The notes under the pieces were generated by a model. That model ran no database searches. It was not told where the DNA came from and was given only the letters and a program-made list of their open reading frames with translations. Positions 41,797 to 50,840 of a stretch of DNA of 64,000 bases are shown in pieces. Origin of the DNA: Streptomyces pseudovenezuelae. Its GTDB lineage: Bacteria; Actinomycetota; Actinomycetes; Streptomycetales; Streptomycetaceae. The stretch spans positions 124,001-188,000 of the forward strand of contig NZ_JARXVH010000002.1 in NCBI RefSeq assembly GCF_029892565.1, written 5' to 3'. The translations under genes were made by a program, and so were the position numbers. The first letter of the stretch is position 1. Each line of letters begins with the position of its first letter.

Positions 41797-42357
41797 TCAG
41801 CGGGCCCGCAGCAGGAGTCGCGCCGCTTCGCGCGCCTCCCGCGCGGGCTCCGTGCTCCGCGTGATGCCGGCGCTGACCATCGCCCCCTCGGCCAGCAGGA
41901 ACAACTGCCCGGCCAGGGCGTCGGGCAGCCCGGCAGCCGCCACGAGCCCGGTCAGGTAATCCCTGAACTCCCGCTTGTGCGCCCGTACTTGGGCCGTCAC
42001 CCGGGCGGAGGTGGCGCCCAGTTCACCGTAGGAGTTGATCCACGCGCACCCGCGGAACCCCTCCTCGCCGAACCACCCCTCCAGCCAGTCGAAGACGGCC
42101 AGGATCCGCTCCTCGGGATCCTCCCGGTCCGCCACGAACGCGGCGAGCCGCCCGCGCCAGCGCACGTCCCGCCTCTCCAGATACGCCTCCACCAGCTGCT
42201 CCTTCGCCGGGAACAGCCGGTAGAGCCGCTTGAGCGAGAGGCCCGAGGCGCCGCGCACGTCGTCCATGCCGACGGACTGGATGCCCCGCCCGTAGAACAG
42301 CTCCTCGGCGGCGTCCAGCGCCTGCTCCCGGGCGGCTGCGCTGTCCGTGACGGCCAT
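41797..42357 (-). CDS. TetR-family repressor
   Basis: A 186-aa TetR: AREQALDAAEELFYGRGIQSVGMDDVRGASGLSLKRLYRLFPAKEQLVEAYLERRD, followed by a ligand domain with WLEGWFGEEGFRGCAWINSYGELG. This type often controls NTF2-like or oxidoreductase neighbours. Divergent from the DUF1348 gene with two perfect palindromes between. Confidence 0.93.
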   Translation of the reverse strand: MAVTDSAAAREQALDAAEELFYGRGIQSVGMDDVRGASGLSLKRLYRLFPAKEQLVEAYLERRDVRWRGRLAAFVADREDPEERILAVFDWLEGWFGEEGFRGCAWINSYGELGATSARVTAQVRAHKREFRDYLTGLVAAAGLPDALAGQLFLLAEGAMVSAGITRSTEPAREAREAARLLLRAR

Positions 42358-42381
42358 CTCCGTACGACCCTTCCTTGACGC

Positions 42382-42433
42382 GAGAACGAGCGTTCTCCTA
42401 CGGTAGCAGCCAGTCGGAGAACGCACGTTCTCC
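42382..42433. promoter_or_regulatory. Twin TetR operators
   Basis: GAGAACG-N2-CGTTCTC at 42382-42397 and GGAGAACG-N2-CGTTCTCC at 42416-42433, both perfect, centres 35 bp apart. The first fills the spacer of a rightward promoter TTGACG (42375-42380) and TACGGT. Confidence 0.85.
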
Positions 42434-42472
42434 TGGCCTGTCCGCACCAGTTCGCCCGTCGAGGAGCACTCC

Positions 42473-42931
42473 ATGGCCGACCGTCCGCCCCTGCCCCCGT
42501 TCACCCGCGAGACCGCCGCGCAGAAGGTCCAGGCCGCCGAGGACGCCTGGAACACCCGCGATCCGCACAAGGTCTCGCTCGCCTATTCCGAGGACTCGGT
42601 CTGGCGCAACCGCGACACCTTCGTCACCGGCCGCGCCGAGATCGTCGAGCTCCTCACCGCCAAGTGGGCGCGCGAGCGCGAGTACGCCCTGCGCAAGGAC
42701 CTGTGGGCCTACGACGGCAACCGCATCGCGGTCCGGTTCCAGTACGAGTGCCGCGACGCCGACGGCCAGTGGTGGCGCAGTTACGGCAACGAGCTGTGGG
42801 AGTTCGACGAGCACGGCCTGATGACCCGGCGCGAGGCCAGCATCAACGACGTGCCCATCGAGGAGAAGCAGCGTCGCATCCACGGCCCGCGCCCCGAGGC
42901 CGAACGCGGGGCGACCTTCCCGCTTGAGTAG
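42473..42931 (+). CDS. DUF1348 (NTF2-like) protein
   Basis: A 152-aa protein: [93 protein letters not shown]. This is the DUF1348 subgroup of NTF2-like cone-fold proteins; function unknown. It is the first gene after the twin operators, and the flavoprotein gene follows within 11 bp. Confidence 0.93.
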   Translation: MADRPPLPPFTRETAAQKVQAAEDAWNTRDPHKVSLAYSEDSVWRNRDTFVTGRAEIVELLTAKWAREREYALRKDLWAYDGNRIAVRFQYECRDADGQWWRSYGNELWEFDEHGLMTRREASINDVPIEEKQRRIHGPRPEAERGATFPLE

Positions 42932-42941
42932 GGTTCCCGGG

Positions 42942-43481
42942 ATGACCGAACCGGACCCGAAACCCTTCCTCTACGTCGTCGTCTGCGCCGCCGGGATCGC
43001 CGCCGACGTCAGCAAACTGATCACGGCCGCGCAGGAGCGGGACTGGGAGGTGGGCGTCATCGCCACGCCCGTGGCGGCGGGCGGCTTCTTCGATCCGGCC
43101 GCCGTGGAGGCGCAGACCGGCCGGCCCGTCCGCTCCGCCTGGCGGGCACCCGGCGATCCACGCCCCTTCCCGCCGCCGGACGCGGTCGTGGTGGCGCCGG
43201 CGACCTTCAACACGATCAACAAATGGGCCGCGGGACTGGCCGACACCCTCGCCGTCGCCACCCTCTGCGAGGCGTACGGCCTCGGCGTACCGGTCGCCGT
43301 ACTGCCGTGCGTGGCCGACGCGTTGGCCGCCCACCCCGCCTACGAGGACAGCCTGATACGGCTGCGCGGGATGGGCGTCCGGTTCGGCGAGCCCTACTCC
43401 GGTGAGGTGGGGCAGGACGGCGCACGGCCTGAGTTCGGGTGGGAGCGGGCACTGGACCTTCTGGAGCGGTCGAGGCCGTGA
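42942..43481 (+). CDS. Flavoprotein (HFCD-like)
   Basis: A 179-aa protein resembling homo-oligomeric flavin-containing Cys decarboxylases: VVVCAAGIAADVSKLITAAQERDWEVGVIATPVAAGGFFD, DAVVVAPATFNTINKWAAGLADTLA. The PATFNTINKWAAG segment is the FMN-binding signature region. ATG 42942 is preferred over a TTG at 42924. Likely cotranscribed with DUF1348; substrate unknown. Confidence 0.85.
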   Translation: MTEPDPKPFLYVVVCAAGIAADVSKLITAAQERDWEVGVIATPVAAGGFFDPAAVEAQTGRPVRSAWRAPGDPRPFPPPDAVVVAPATFNTINKWAAGLADTLAVATLCEAYGLGVPVAVLPCVADALAAHPAYEDSLIRLRGMGVRFGEPYSGEVGQDGARPEFGWERALDLLERSRP

Positions 43482-43561
43482 GCTTCGTCGGACCGTGACT
43501 CCCGGCGGGGACGACGTACGCTCCGAATCAGTACCTCATCTCGAAGGCGGGAGCAGCAAAG

Positions 43562-44530
43562 ATGCAGTACGTGAAGCTCGGTTCGACGGGTCTGGACGTG
43601 TCGCGGATCTGTCTGGGCTGCATGACCTACGGCCTGCCCGACCGGGGCGTGCACGAGTGGACCCTCGACGAGGAGGCCTCGCGTCCGCTGATCCGGCAGG
43701 CGCTGGAGGCCGGGATCAACTTCCTGGACACGGCGAACGTCTACTCCGACGGCACCAGCGAGGAGATCGTCGGAAAGGCGCTCCGCGACTTCGCCGACCG
43801 CGACGAGGTCGTGCTCGCGACGAAGGTGCACGGGCGGACGCGGCCGGGACCCAACGGCGGTGGGCTGTCCCGCAAGGCGATCCTGACCGAGATCGACCAC
43901 AGCCTGAGCCGGCTCGGCACCGACTACGTCGACCTCTACCAGATCCACCGCTTCGACCCGCACACCCCGATCGAGGAGACGATGGAAGCGCTGCACGACG
44001 TGGTGAAGGCGGGCAAGGCGCGCTATATCGGGGCGAGTTCGATGTACGCCTGGCAGTTCTCGAAGATGCAGTACACCGCCGAGCGGCACGGCTGGACGAA
44101 GTTCGTGTCGATGCAGAACCACTACAACCTCCTCTACCGCGAGGAGGAGCGCGAGATGCTGCCGCTCTGCGCCGACCAGGGCGTCGGCGCCCTGCCCTGG
44201 AGCCCGCTCGCCCGCGGCCGGCTCACCCGGGACTGGGGCACCGTCACCGAGCGCAGCGCCAGCGACGACTTCGGCAGCCGCCTCTACGCCGAGGGCGACC
44301 GCGGTGTGGTCGAGGCCGTCACCCGCATCGCCGGCGACCGCGGCGTTCCGCGCGCCCAGGTCGCCCTCGCCTGGCTGCTGCGCCAGAACACCGTGGCGGC
44401 CCCGATCGTCGGCGCGGCCAAGCCACAGCACATCGAGGACGCGGTGGCCGCCGTCGAACTGGAGCTCAGCGACAAGGAGTTGGAGGAGCTGGAGCAGCCC
44501 TACGCTCCGCACCCGATCATCGGTCACTGA
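43562..44530 (+). CDS. Aldo/keto reductase
   Basis: A 322-aa AKR with the tetrad in FLDTANVYSDGTSEEIVGKAL (Asp, Tyr), VVLATKVHG (Lys) and VDLYQIHRFD (His), and C-terminal cofactor loop GAAKPQHIEDAV. Resembles the YajO/perakine-reductase branch. It starts 80 bp after the flavoprotein gene and may share its transcript. Confidence 0.93.
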   Translation: MQYVKLGSTGLDVSRICLGCMTYGLPDRGVHEWTLDEEASRPLIRQALEAGINFLDTANVYSDGTSEEIVGKALRDFADRDEVVLATKVHGRTRPGPNGGGLSRKAILTEIDHSLSRLGTDYVDLYQIHRFDPHTPIEETMEALHDVVKAGKARYIGASSMYAWQFSKMQYTAERHGWTKFVSMQNHYNLLYREEEREMLPLCADQGVGALPWSPLARGRLTRDWGTVTERSASDDFGSRLYAEGDRGVVEAVTRIAGDRGVPRAQVALAWLLRQNTVAAPIVGAAKPQHIEDAVAAVELELSDKELEELEQPYAPHPIIGH

Positions 44531-44549
44531 GCTAGTCGCACACCGGCGC

Positions 44550-45368
44550 TCAATGGGGCCCGTGCGGTGCGAACTCCGTGCCGCACGGCCCCGCGCCCTC
44601 GCTCTCCGCCAGCACCACCCGGTCGCCACTCATCGACACCGTCCGGTAGTACGCGCCGATCCGCTCGGCCGACCGCCCCACGTAGTGGCCGATGAACGAG
44701 CGGCGGAACCGATCGGCCGTGCCGTTGGGCTGCGAGCCGTGCACCAGGCTGCCGTTGAAGAACAGGACGTCTCCCGGCAGCAGGTCGACGGGCACGGCCG
44801 CGAGTCCCGGCGGCGGCGGAACGTACTCCCGCGCGAACGACACCCCCTCGTCCGCCTCCTCCGGGCAGAACAGGTCCATCCGGTGCGTACCGGGGACGAC
44901 TTCGAGCCCGCCGTTGTCCCGGTCGATCACATCGCAGGCCACCCACGCGGCCACGCACGTGCCCGGCTCGACCCGCAGATAGAAGTTGTCCTGGTGCAGC
45001 GCCTGCCCCCGGGCCCCCGGCGGCTTGAAGTAGAACATGCTCTGCGCGGCCAGCACCTCCTCGCCGAGCAGCGTCTCCAGCACCGACCCCAGCCGTGCGT
45101 CGAGCAGGACGCGCAGCGCGAGCCCGTTGATCTCGTGCGGCTGCATCACGCGCGGGTGGGTGTGCAGGGGGTCGGGGCCGGGGCGCGGCGCGAAATACCC
45201 CGGTACCGGCCCGGCCGCGTGCAGCGCCCTGAACTCGGCGCACAGCCGGTCGATCTCGTCGTACCCGAAGAGCCCCCGGACGATCGTGAACCCGTCCTCG
45301 CGAAACCCCTCCAGCCCGGCCTGGGTCAGGATGGGAGTGCCGACGGAGCTGTTGCCTGTGACTGTCAT
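44550..45368 (-). CDS. Phytanoyl-CoA dioxygenase (PhyH) family protein
   Basis: A 272-aa Fe(II)/2-oxoglutarate oxygenase. The metal motif is ALHQDNFYL (HxD) with the distal His in NGSLVHGSQPN and a 2-oxoglutarate-binding Arg in RFRRSFIGHY. Divergent from an AraC regulator 63 bp away, which probably controls it. PhyH proteins often hydroxylate small metabolites in actinomycetes. Confidence 0.93.
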   Translation of the reverse strand: MTVTGNSSVGTPILTQAGLEGFREDGFTIVRGLFGYDEIDRLCAEFRALHAAGPVPGYFAPRPGPDPLHTHPRVMQPHEINGLALRVLLDARLGSVLETLLGEEVLAAQSMFYFKPPGARGQALHQDNFYLRVEPGTCVAAWVACDVIDRDNGGLEVVPGTHRMDLFCPEEADEGVSFAREYVPPPPGLAAVPVDLLPGDVLFFNGSLVHGSQPNGTADRFRRSFIGHYVGRSAERIGAYYRTVSMSGDRVVLAESEGAGPCGTEFAPHGPH

Positions 45369-45431
45369 GCGTCCACTCCTCGCTGAGGTGTCCTACGCAT
45401 GTCACGCTAGGCCGCCGCACAGCTGAGAGGG

Positions 45432-46352
45432 ATGCCCGTGAATGCTGACCGATTGCCCGGCACTGCTGCCCCCGGCGACCCCGCTCCGCCACCCGGCCTG
45501 GTCGTGGTCGGCCGCTACCACCAGCTCCAGGGCTACGGCGTGAACCGGCCCCGCGGCGCCGACAGTTGGCTGTTCACCTGGACCACGGGCGGCGGCGGCC
45601 GGCTGCGTCAGGGCGGGACCGAAGCACGGGCCGGCGTGGGGGACCTGGTGGTACTCGCCCCGGGTGTCCCGCACCAGTACGCCGTCGAACCGGGCGCTCA
45701 GTACTGGGAGTTCTGGTGGGCCCACTGCGTGGCGCGGCCGTCCTGGTCACCCTGGCTGCGCCCGTACGACACCGGCGACGGCCTGTACGTCGTCACCCCC
45801 ACACCGCCGGCGCTGCACGGCCGTGTCGAGGCCGCGTTCCGCCGGATGCACGCCGACGCCCGCTGGACGGGGAGCGAGCCGCCGCCCGTCGGCGTGTCGG
45901 GGGACGAAAGGGTCACCGTTGCCCATGCGACCGCCGCCCGGGAACTCGCCCTGACCTCCCTGGAGGAGGTCGTCCTGCTCACGGCCGCCACCGCCCGGCC
46001 GACGGCGCCCGCGTCGGGTGTCGACCTCCGGGTGCGCCGGGCGCAGGAGCTGATCGACGCCGATCCGGGCGCCCCGCACACCGTCCGTTCGCTCGCCGAG
46101 AGTGTTTCCCTTTCGCCCTCCCGATTCGCCCACCTGTTCACCCGTCAGGCGGGCCGGTCCCCGATGCGGGCGCTGCGCGAGGCGCGGCTGAGGCATGCCG
46201 CCCGGTTGTTGGAAAGCACGGACTTGTCGGTGGAGCGGGTGGCGGCCGCGTCGGGGTTCGTCAGCGCGTTCCACTTCAATCGGGTGTTCCGCGCACGATT
46301 TGGACTACCGCCGGGCGCCTACCGGGCGGGCGGTTCAATGGTTGGCGAGTGA
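45432..46352 (+). CDS. AraC-family regulator
   Basis: A 306-aa protein with a cupin-like sensor (GVNRPRGADSWLFTWTTGGGGRLRQGGTEARAGVGDLVVLAPGVPHQYAV) and a C-terminal double HTH (HTVRSLAESVSLSPSRFAHLFTRQAGRSPMRALREARL; LSVERVAAASGFVSAFHFNRVFRARFGLPPGAYR). Probable activator of the divergent PhyH gene. Confidence 0.93.
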   Translation: MPVNADRLPGTAAPGDPAPPPGLVVVGRYHQLQGYGVNRPRGADSWLFTWTTGGGGRLRQGGTEARAGVGDLVVLAPGVPHQYAVEPGAQYWEFWWAHCVARPSWSPWLRPYDTGDGLYVVTPTPPALHGRVEAAFRRMHADARWTGSEPPPVGVSGDERVTVAHATAARELALTSLEEVVLLTAATARPTAPASGVDLRVRRAQELIDADPGAPHTVRSLAESVSLSPSRFAHLFTRQAGRSPMRALREARLRHAARLLESTDLSVERVAAASGFVSAFHFNRVFRARFGLPPGAYRAGGSMVGE

Positions 46353-46777
46353 AGGGTGTCGCCCGGTGGGAGCCGAGGGGCGTGTGGTGGAACCCCTGGT
46401 CAATGGTTCGCGGCGGGTTCGGTACGGGGCCAAGTGAATACCATTGCCAATTAGCGCTTGGATTCGGCGGTCAACTCTCAGGGGCCCTGATTGACGATTC
46501 GTCAAATCCCAACTCCAGGCACCTAAAGCAGAAAACCGCGGGATCCCTTGTTCCGGTTCGCTGACCTGTGCAAAGGTGTGCCCTGTCGGCGCACGGACCA
46601 TAAGCATTCCGCTGTGCGTACGAGGTCTCTCCCGTTCACTCCCAGGCTTCAAAAGGGCTGTTCCCGGGGGTGTTGGGGGTACCGAATCCCGTACGACTGG
46701 ATCTCGTCGCTTTGTCGACGAATCCCCATACCACCCGGTATGGACCTGAAGTCGCATGCCTCGAGAGGAATGCAGCC
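46353..46777. other. Long regulatory gap before the sigma-like fusion
   Basis: 425 bp without a supported gene. It holds a perfect 7+1+7 palindrome TTGACGATTCGTCAA (46491-46505), the motif TTTGTCGACGAA (46711-46722) also found before cvnA, and a perfect hairpin CCATACC-N4-GGTATGG (46726-46743) close to the ribosome site of the next gene. Confidence 0.6.
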
Positions 46778-48628
46778 GTGAATGACGCCGGTCTGTCGAA
46801 TTCCCCCACATCGGTCAGCCAGTTCGAGGTCACGGACGAGCAACTGAGTGCCGAACTGAAGAAGTGGACCGGGGCGACACCAGCGCTGCAACCCGTCGGG
46901 GAACTGCTCGACCGGCACTGGGAGGCGGCGTTCGCCTACGCCAGGCTGTGCACCGACGGCAGCCGGGCGGCGGGAATGCTCACCACCGCGGCATTCACCC
47001 GATTGTTCGGCGAGACCCTGCGCCAGACCGGACCGTCCGCGGCATGGCGGCCTCAACTGCTGGTCACCGTCCGGCGAATCGCGGCGGAATGGGACACCGA
47101 CCGCAGTCGCGAACTCCTCCACCCCGACCTGCGCTCCCGGCCCGGCGAGGGCAACCGGGTGGCGTCCCGGCTGCTGCCGCCCGCGAACCGGCGGCTGCTG
47201 TCGGGCGCGTTCCAGCGGCTGCCCCAGTCGGCCCGCTGTCTGCTGTGGCACGCGGACGTCGAGTCGGAACCGGCGGCGATACCCGCCGCGCTGCTGGGCC
47301 TCGAGGAGGAGGACGCCCGCGTCGAACTGCGCCGGGCCCGCGAGCGGCTGCGCGAGGAGTGCCTCCAGGTCCACCGCGAACTCGCCCCCGAGCAGGAGTG
47401 CCGCCGCTACCAGCGGATGCTCGACGTGACCTACCGGCGCGGCGGGATCGACGTCGACCCCGACCTCGCCGCCCACCTCGCCGGGTGCAAGCACTGCAGC
47501 CACACCGCCGACCAGCTGGCCCAGTTCAACCAGGGCCTCGGCCTCGCGCTCGCCGAGGCGGTGCTCGGCTGGGGGGCCCGCGCCTATGTGGAGTCGCGGT
47601 TCATCCACGACGACGGCACGGCCGCCGAGGCGGAGGGCGAGCGCCCGGCGATGGCCGGCGAGCCCTTCGTCACCGTCCCGACCGCGACCGGCGCCGGGAT
47701 GCGCACCGGCACCCGCAGGGCCTCGCGCCGCTCCGCCCACAAGGCCGCCCGCCGGGCCGCCGCCCGCAGACGCAACCTGGCCGCCGGCGTCCTGACGGTG
47801 AGCGGGCTGATCGTCCTCCCGCTGGTCGTGTGGTCCTCGCTCGACTCGAACGACGGACACACCACCTCCGAGGCGGGCCAGACCGCCGAGACGCCCGGCT
47901 CCGGCAAGAGCACCGAGGGCGACCCGTCCTGGGTCGGGACCGGGGCGTCCGCCGAGGGCGCGATGCAGGGACGGCTGCACAACGTCGACTCCGGGCTGTG
48001 CGTCACCGTCGTCGGCAAGAAGGCGGTCAAGGGCGCGGAGGCCGAACTCGCGGCCTGCTCCACGGCGACGGTCCAGCAGTGGTCCTACGAGACCGACGGA
48101 CGGCTGCGCAGCGGTGACGACCCCGGCCTGTGCCTGGACTCCCGGCTCGGCTACTCGGTCCAGCTCGCGCCCTGCACGGGCGTGAGCGCGAAGGACGCCA
48201 AGGACATCCGCTACGACTTCACCCTGCAGGGCACCCTGGTGCCGCGCTGGGACCAGGACCTGGCGCTGACCGCCGCCGCCACCGACGGATCCGGCGCCCT
48301 GGTCCTCAAGACCCGCGACGACAGCACCACCCAGCGCTGGGTGTTCGACACCTCGAAGGCCGACCTCCAGATGGAGGTGGTCAACTGGGACGCCCAGAGC
48401 GAGCGCACGCCGACGCCCACGGCCTCGCCCACCCACAAGGCGGCCAAGAAGCCGTCGTCCACCCCGACGCCGACACCGTCCGCGACCCCGTCGACCGCCC
48501 AGCCGACGCCGACCGTCACGTACCCCGCGGACCAGTACTGCTACTACAACCCGTACGCCTGCTACGGCGGTGGAAACGGTGGCGGATACGGCGGTGGCGA
48601 CGGTCACGGTGGCGGTGGCCACCACTGA
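46778..48628 (+). CDS. Sigma-like / zinc-finger / membrane / ricin-lectin fusion
   Basis: A 616-aa multidomain protein. Residues ~20-215 resemble a degenerate ECF sigma (region-4-like LSGAFQRLPQSARCLLWHADVE...RVELRRARERLREECL). HLAGCKHCSH near 237 is an H-x3-C-x2-C zinc motif as in anti-sigma ZAS domains. One membrane helix (about 333-355, AGVLTVSGLIVLPLVVW) follows basic residues. Outside are a ricin-B trefoil (about 396-525), a Pro/Thr linker and a Gly/His-rich tail. GTG 46778 has GAGAGGA eight bases upstream. Probably an envelope sensor that touches transcription factors; inference. Confidence 0.8.
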   Translation: MNDAGLSNSPTSVSQFEVTDEQLSAELKKWTGATPALQPVGELLDRHWEAAFAYARLCTDGSRAAGMLTTAAFTRLFGETLRQTGPSAAWRPQLLVTVRRIAAEWDTDRSRELLHPDLRSRPGEGNRVASRLLPPANRRLLSGAFQRLPQSARCLLWHADVESEPAAIPAALLGLEEEDARVELRRARERLREECLQVHRELAPEQECRRYQRMLDVTYRRGGIDVDPDLAAHLAGCKHCSHTADQLAQFNQGLGLALAEAVLGWGARAYVESRFIHDDGTAAEAEGERPAMAGEPFVTVPTATGAGMRTGTRRASRRSAHKAARRAAARRRNLAAGVLTVSGLIVLPLVVWSSLDSNDGHTTSEAGQTAETPGSGKSTEGDPSWVGTGASAEGAMQGRLHNVDSGLCVTVVGKKAVKGAEAELAACSTATVQQWSYETDGRLRSGDDPGLCLDSRLGYSVQLAPCTGVSAKDAKDIRYDFTLQGTLVPRWDQDLALTAAATDGSGALVLKTRDDSTTQRWVFDTSKADLQMEVVNWDAQSERTPTPTASPTHKAAKKPSSTPTPTPSATPSTAQPTPTVTYPADQYCYYNPYACYGGGNGGGYGGGDGHGGGGHH

Positions 48629-48640
48629 TCGGGGCGGCGT

Positions 48641-49897
48641 TCAGCTCCCGACCACCTGGAGCGACAGCCACAGAGCCGCCACGGCCGACAGGAGTGAGGC
48701 GGGCACGGCGAGCAGACCGAGCCGGGTGAACTCCCCGAGGTCCACGTCCTCGTCGTGGCGGTGCACGATGCGCCGCCACAACAGTGTCGCCAGCGATCCC
48801 GCGTACGTCAGGTTCGGGCCGATGTTGACCCCGAGCAGCACCGCCAGCACGGCGCCGGGCCCGGCAGCGGCGGTCAGTGGCAGCAGGACCAGGACCGCGG
48901 GCAGGTTGTTGATGAGGTTCGCCAGCACGGCGGCCAGCACGGCGATACCGAGCAGTGCCAACAGGCCGGACCCCTTGGGAAGCACATGGTCGAGGGCATC
49001 GGCCAGGCCGTTGTCGACCACCGCGCGCACCACGACACCGAGGGCGAGCACGAAGGCCAGGAAGGCCGGGGCCGAGGCCCGCACCACGGCCAGCGGCGTC
49101 TCCCGCCGTCGTACCAGCGCGCGGACGGCCAGCACCAGCGCGCCCGCGAACGCCGCCCACGCGGGCTCGATGCCGGCCGCGGAGGTCACGACGAACCCGG
49201 CGAGCGTGCAGCCCACGGTGATCAGCGCGAACAGCGGCAGCTCGGGCTCCTCGCCCGGCTCGGGGGCGCGCTCGGACACGCTCAGCTCGTCGGCGAAGAA
49301 GCGCCGGAAGATCAGGTACTCGGCGCCGATCGCGACCACCCACGGCAGCGTCATCAGCGCCGCGAACCGGGTGAAGCTCAGCCCGCTGGTCTCGAACGCC
49401 AGCAGGTTGGTGAGGTTGGACACCGGCAGCAGCAGAGAGGCCGTGTTCGACAGGTGGGCGCACGCGTAGAGGTGCGGCTTGGCGCGGACACCGGCCCGGG
49501 CCGCGGTGGCGAACACCACCGGAGTCAGCAGCACCACGGTGGCGTCCAGGCTCAGCACGGCCGTGATCACCGAGGCCAGCAGGAACACCGCGCCCAGCAG
49601 CCGACCCGGCGAGCCGGCGGCCCGGCGGGCCATCCACGCCCCGCACGCCTGGAAGAGCCCCTCGACATCGCACAGATGGGCCAGCACCAGCACCGCCGCG
49701 AGAAAGCCCACCACCGGCCCGAGCCGCTGGATCTCGTCCAGGGCGTGCGCCGGCGAGATCGCCCCGGCGACGATCACCAGCCCCGCCGCGGGGACCGCCA
49801 TCACGGCCTCGGGCAGGCCTTTGGGCCGCAACACCGCGAAAGCGAGGACGGCGACGAGCAGCACGACGGACAGGGATTCGGCGAGCGGGGCGTTCAG
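48641..49897 (-). CDS. ArsB/NhaD-type anion or proton antiporter
   Basis: A ~418-aa permease with 11-12 helices of the ion-transporter (SLC13/ArsB) superfamily: LLGAVFLLASVITAVLSLDATVVLLTPVVFATA and the repeat-related LANLINNLPAVLVLLPLT, GVNIGPNLTYAGSLATLLWRRI. LDATVVLLTP and INNLPA are the two antiparallel signature loops. CTG 49897 has AGGA six bases upstream and gives MNAPLAESL; GTG 49864 is in frame but lacks a ribosome site. Substrate could be arsenite, citrate-like anions or Na+/H+. Confidence 0.88.
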   Translation of the reverse strand: MNAPLAESLSVVLLVAVLAFAVLRPKGLPEAVMAVPAAGLVIVAGAISPAHALDEIQRLGPVVGFLAAVLVLAHLCDVEGLFQACGAWMARRAAGSPGRLLGAVFLLASVITAVLSLDATVVLLTPVVFATAARAGVRAKPHLYACAHLSNTASLLLPVSNLTNLLAFETSGLSFTRFAALMTLPWVVAIGAEYLIFRRFFADELSVSERAPEPGEEPELPLFALITVGCTLAGFVVTSAAGIEPAWAAFAGALVLAVRALVRRRETPLAVVRASAPAFLAFVLALGVVVRAVVDNGLADALDHVLPKGSGLLALLGIAVLAAVLANLINNLPAVLVLLPLTAAAGPGAVLAVLLGVNIGPNLTYAGSLATLLWRRIVHRHDEDVDLGEFTRLGLLAVPASLLSAVAALWLSLQVVGS

Positions 49898-49979
49898 AGC
49901 GGGTCCTAGCGGTGGAGTGGAGCGGGAACGACCATGAAATCAGCCGGAAGTAAGAAATCCGCGCGCCACCCCCCGCGGC

Positions 49980-50666
49980 TCACGCGCCGGAACCCGGGCT
50001 GAACACCGTCAGGCGGACCGAGGAGGAGTTCCCGGACACGGGCACCTGGCCGCCGGTCCACTTCACCTTGAGCGGGTCCTTCTCGTCCGGCGGCGTCACG
50101 ACCAGCGTCGCCGGGGTCGCCGACTTGGCACCGCTGACCTCTGGGTTGGAGAACGTCAGCCCCGCCCACGCGCTCTGGCCCGGCGCCAGCGTGACCGTCT
50201 CCGGCGCGCCCGAGGAGCGCTTCGGGTCCGGCCCCAGCTGCTTGCCCGCGGAGTCGGCGAACGCGGCACCCGGGTAGCCGCGGACCGTGCAGGTGTGGGA
50301 GGCGGTGTTGGTCAGCACGATCGGGAAGTTCTCCTGACCGGCCCCGGGGTCGTTGTGTCCGACGGTCGCGCGCAACTGCGAGGTGTGGCAACGGGTGCTG
50401 ACGCTGCCGGACGCCGACACCCCCTCGGAGGGGGTGGTGCCGGTACCGGAGGAGGGGTTGGTGTCCGAGGAGGAACCGGACGGCGTGGCGTTCGGCGACT
50501 CGGCGGGGGAGTCGGAGCCGTCGGTGGCCGGTCCCGCCGTGCCCGACAGGGTGCTCGGCGAGCTCGCGGAACCGTCGTCGTTGCCGCACGCGGTCAGCAG
50601 GCCCAGTACGGCGACCGCGCTCGCGAGCAGTGCGGCCCGGCGGCGGGCGGGAGAGTTCTTCGCCAT
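49980..50666 (-). CDS. DUF4232 lipoprotein
   Basis: A 228-aa secreted lipoprotein: signal peptide ARRRAALLASAVAVLGLLTACGND with lipobox LTAC, a Ser/Pro/Thr linker, then DUF4232 with CHTSQLRATVGHNDPGAGQENFPIVLTNTASHTCTVRGYPGAAF and a likely disulfide. Function unknown; this family is abundant in Streptomyces envelopes. ATG 50666 is preferred; a longer frame to 50699 is possible. Confidence 0.88.
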   Translation of the reverse strand: MAKNSPARRRAALLASAVAVLGLLTACGNDDGSASSPSTLSGTAGPATDGSDSPAESPNATPSGSSSDTNPSSGTGTTPSEGVSASGSVSTRCHTSQLRATVGHNDPGAGQENFPIVLTNTASHTCTVRGYPGAAFADSAGKQLGPDPKRSSGAPETVTLAPGQSAWAGLTFSNPEVSGAKSATPATLVVTPPDEKDPLKVKWTGGQVPVSGNSSSVRLTVFSPGSGA

Positions 50667-50789
50667 CGTTCTCAACACTCCTGGTATCTCCTCGCACACG
50701 ACCAGGCGTGTGCGTACGGCGCTGTGTGCCCCGTCATGTATGTCCGATGCGGGACCGGACGAAAAAGTTCGGACGAGTTTCGGAGAAAT

Positions 50790-50835
50790 CCGTGGACGTC
50801 CCCGACAGGCGACCGTGGACGTCCCCGACAGGCGA
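50790..50835. repeat. 23-bp tandem repeat at the 3' end of the kinase region
   Basis: Two perfect adjacent copies of a 23-bp unit beginning CCGTGGACGTCCCCGACAGG end 6 bp from the kinase stop codon, with a degenerate third piece overlapping the stop region. It lies between the kinase and the DUF4232 gene. Confidence 0.9.
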
Positions 50836-50840
50836 GCGTG

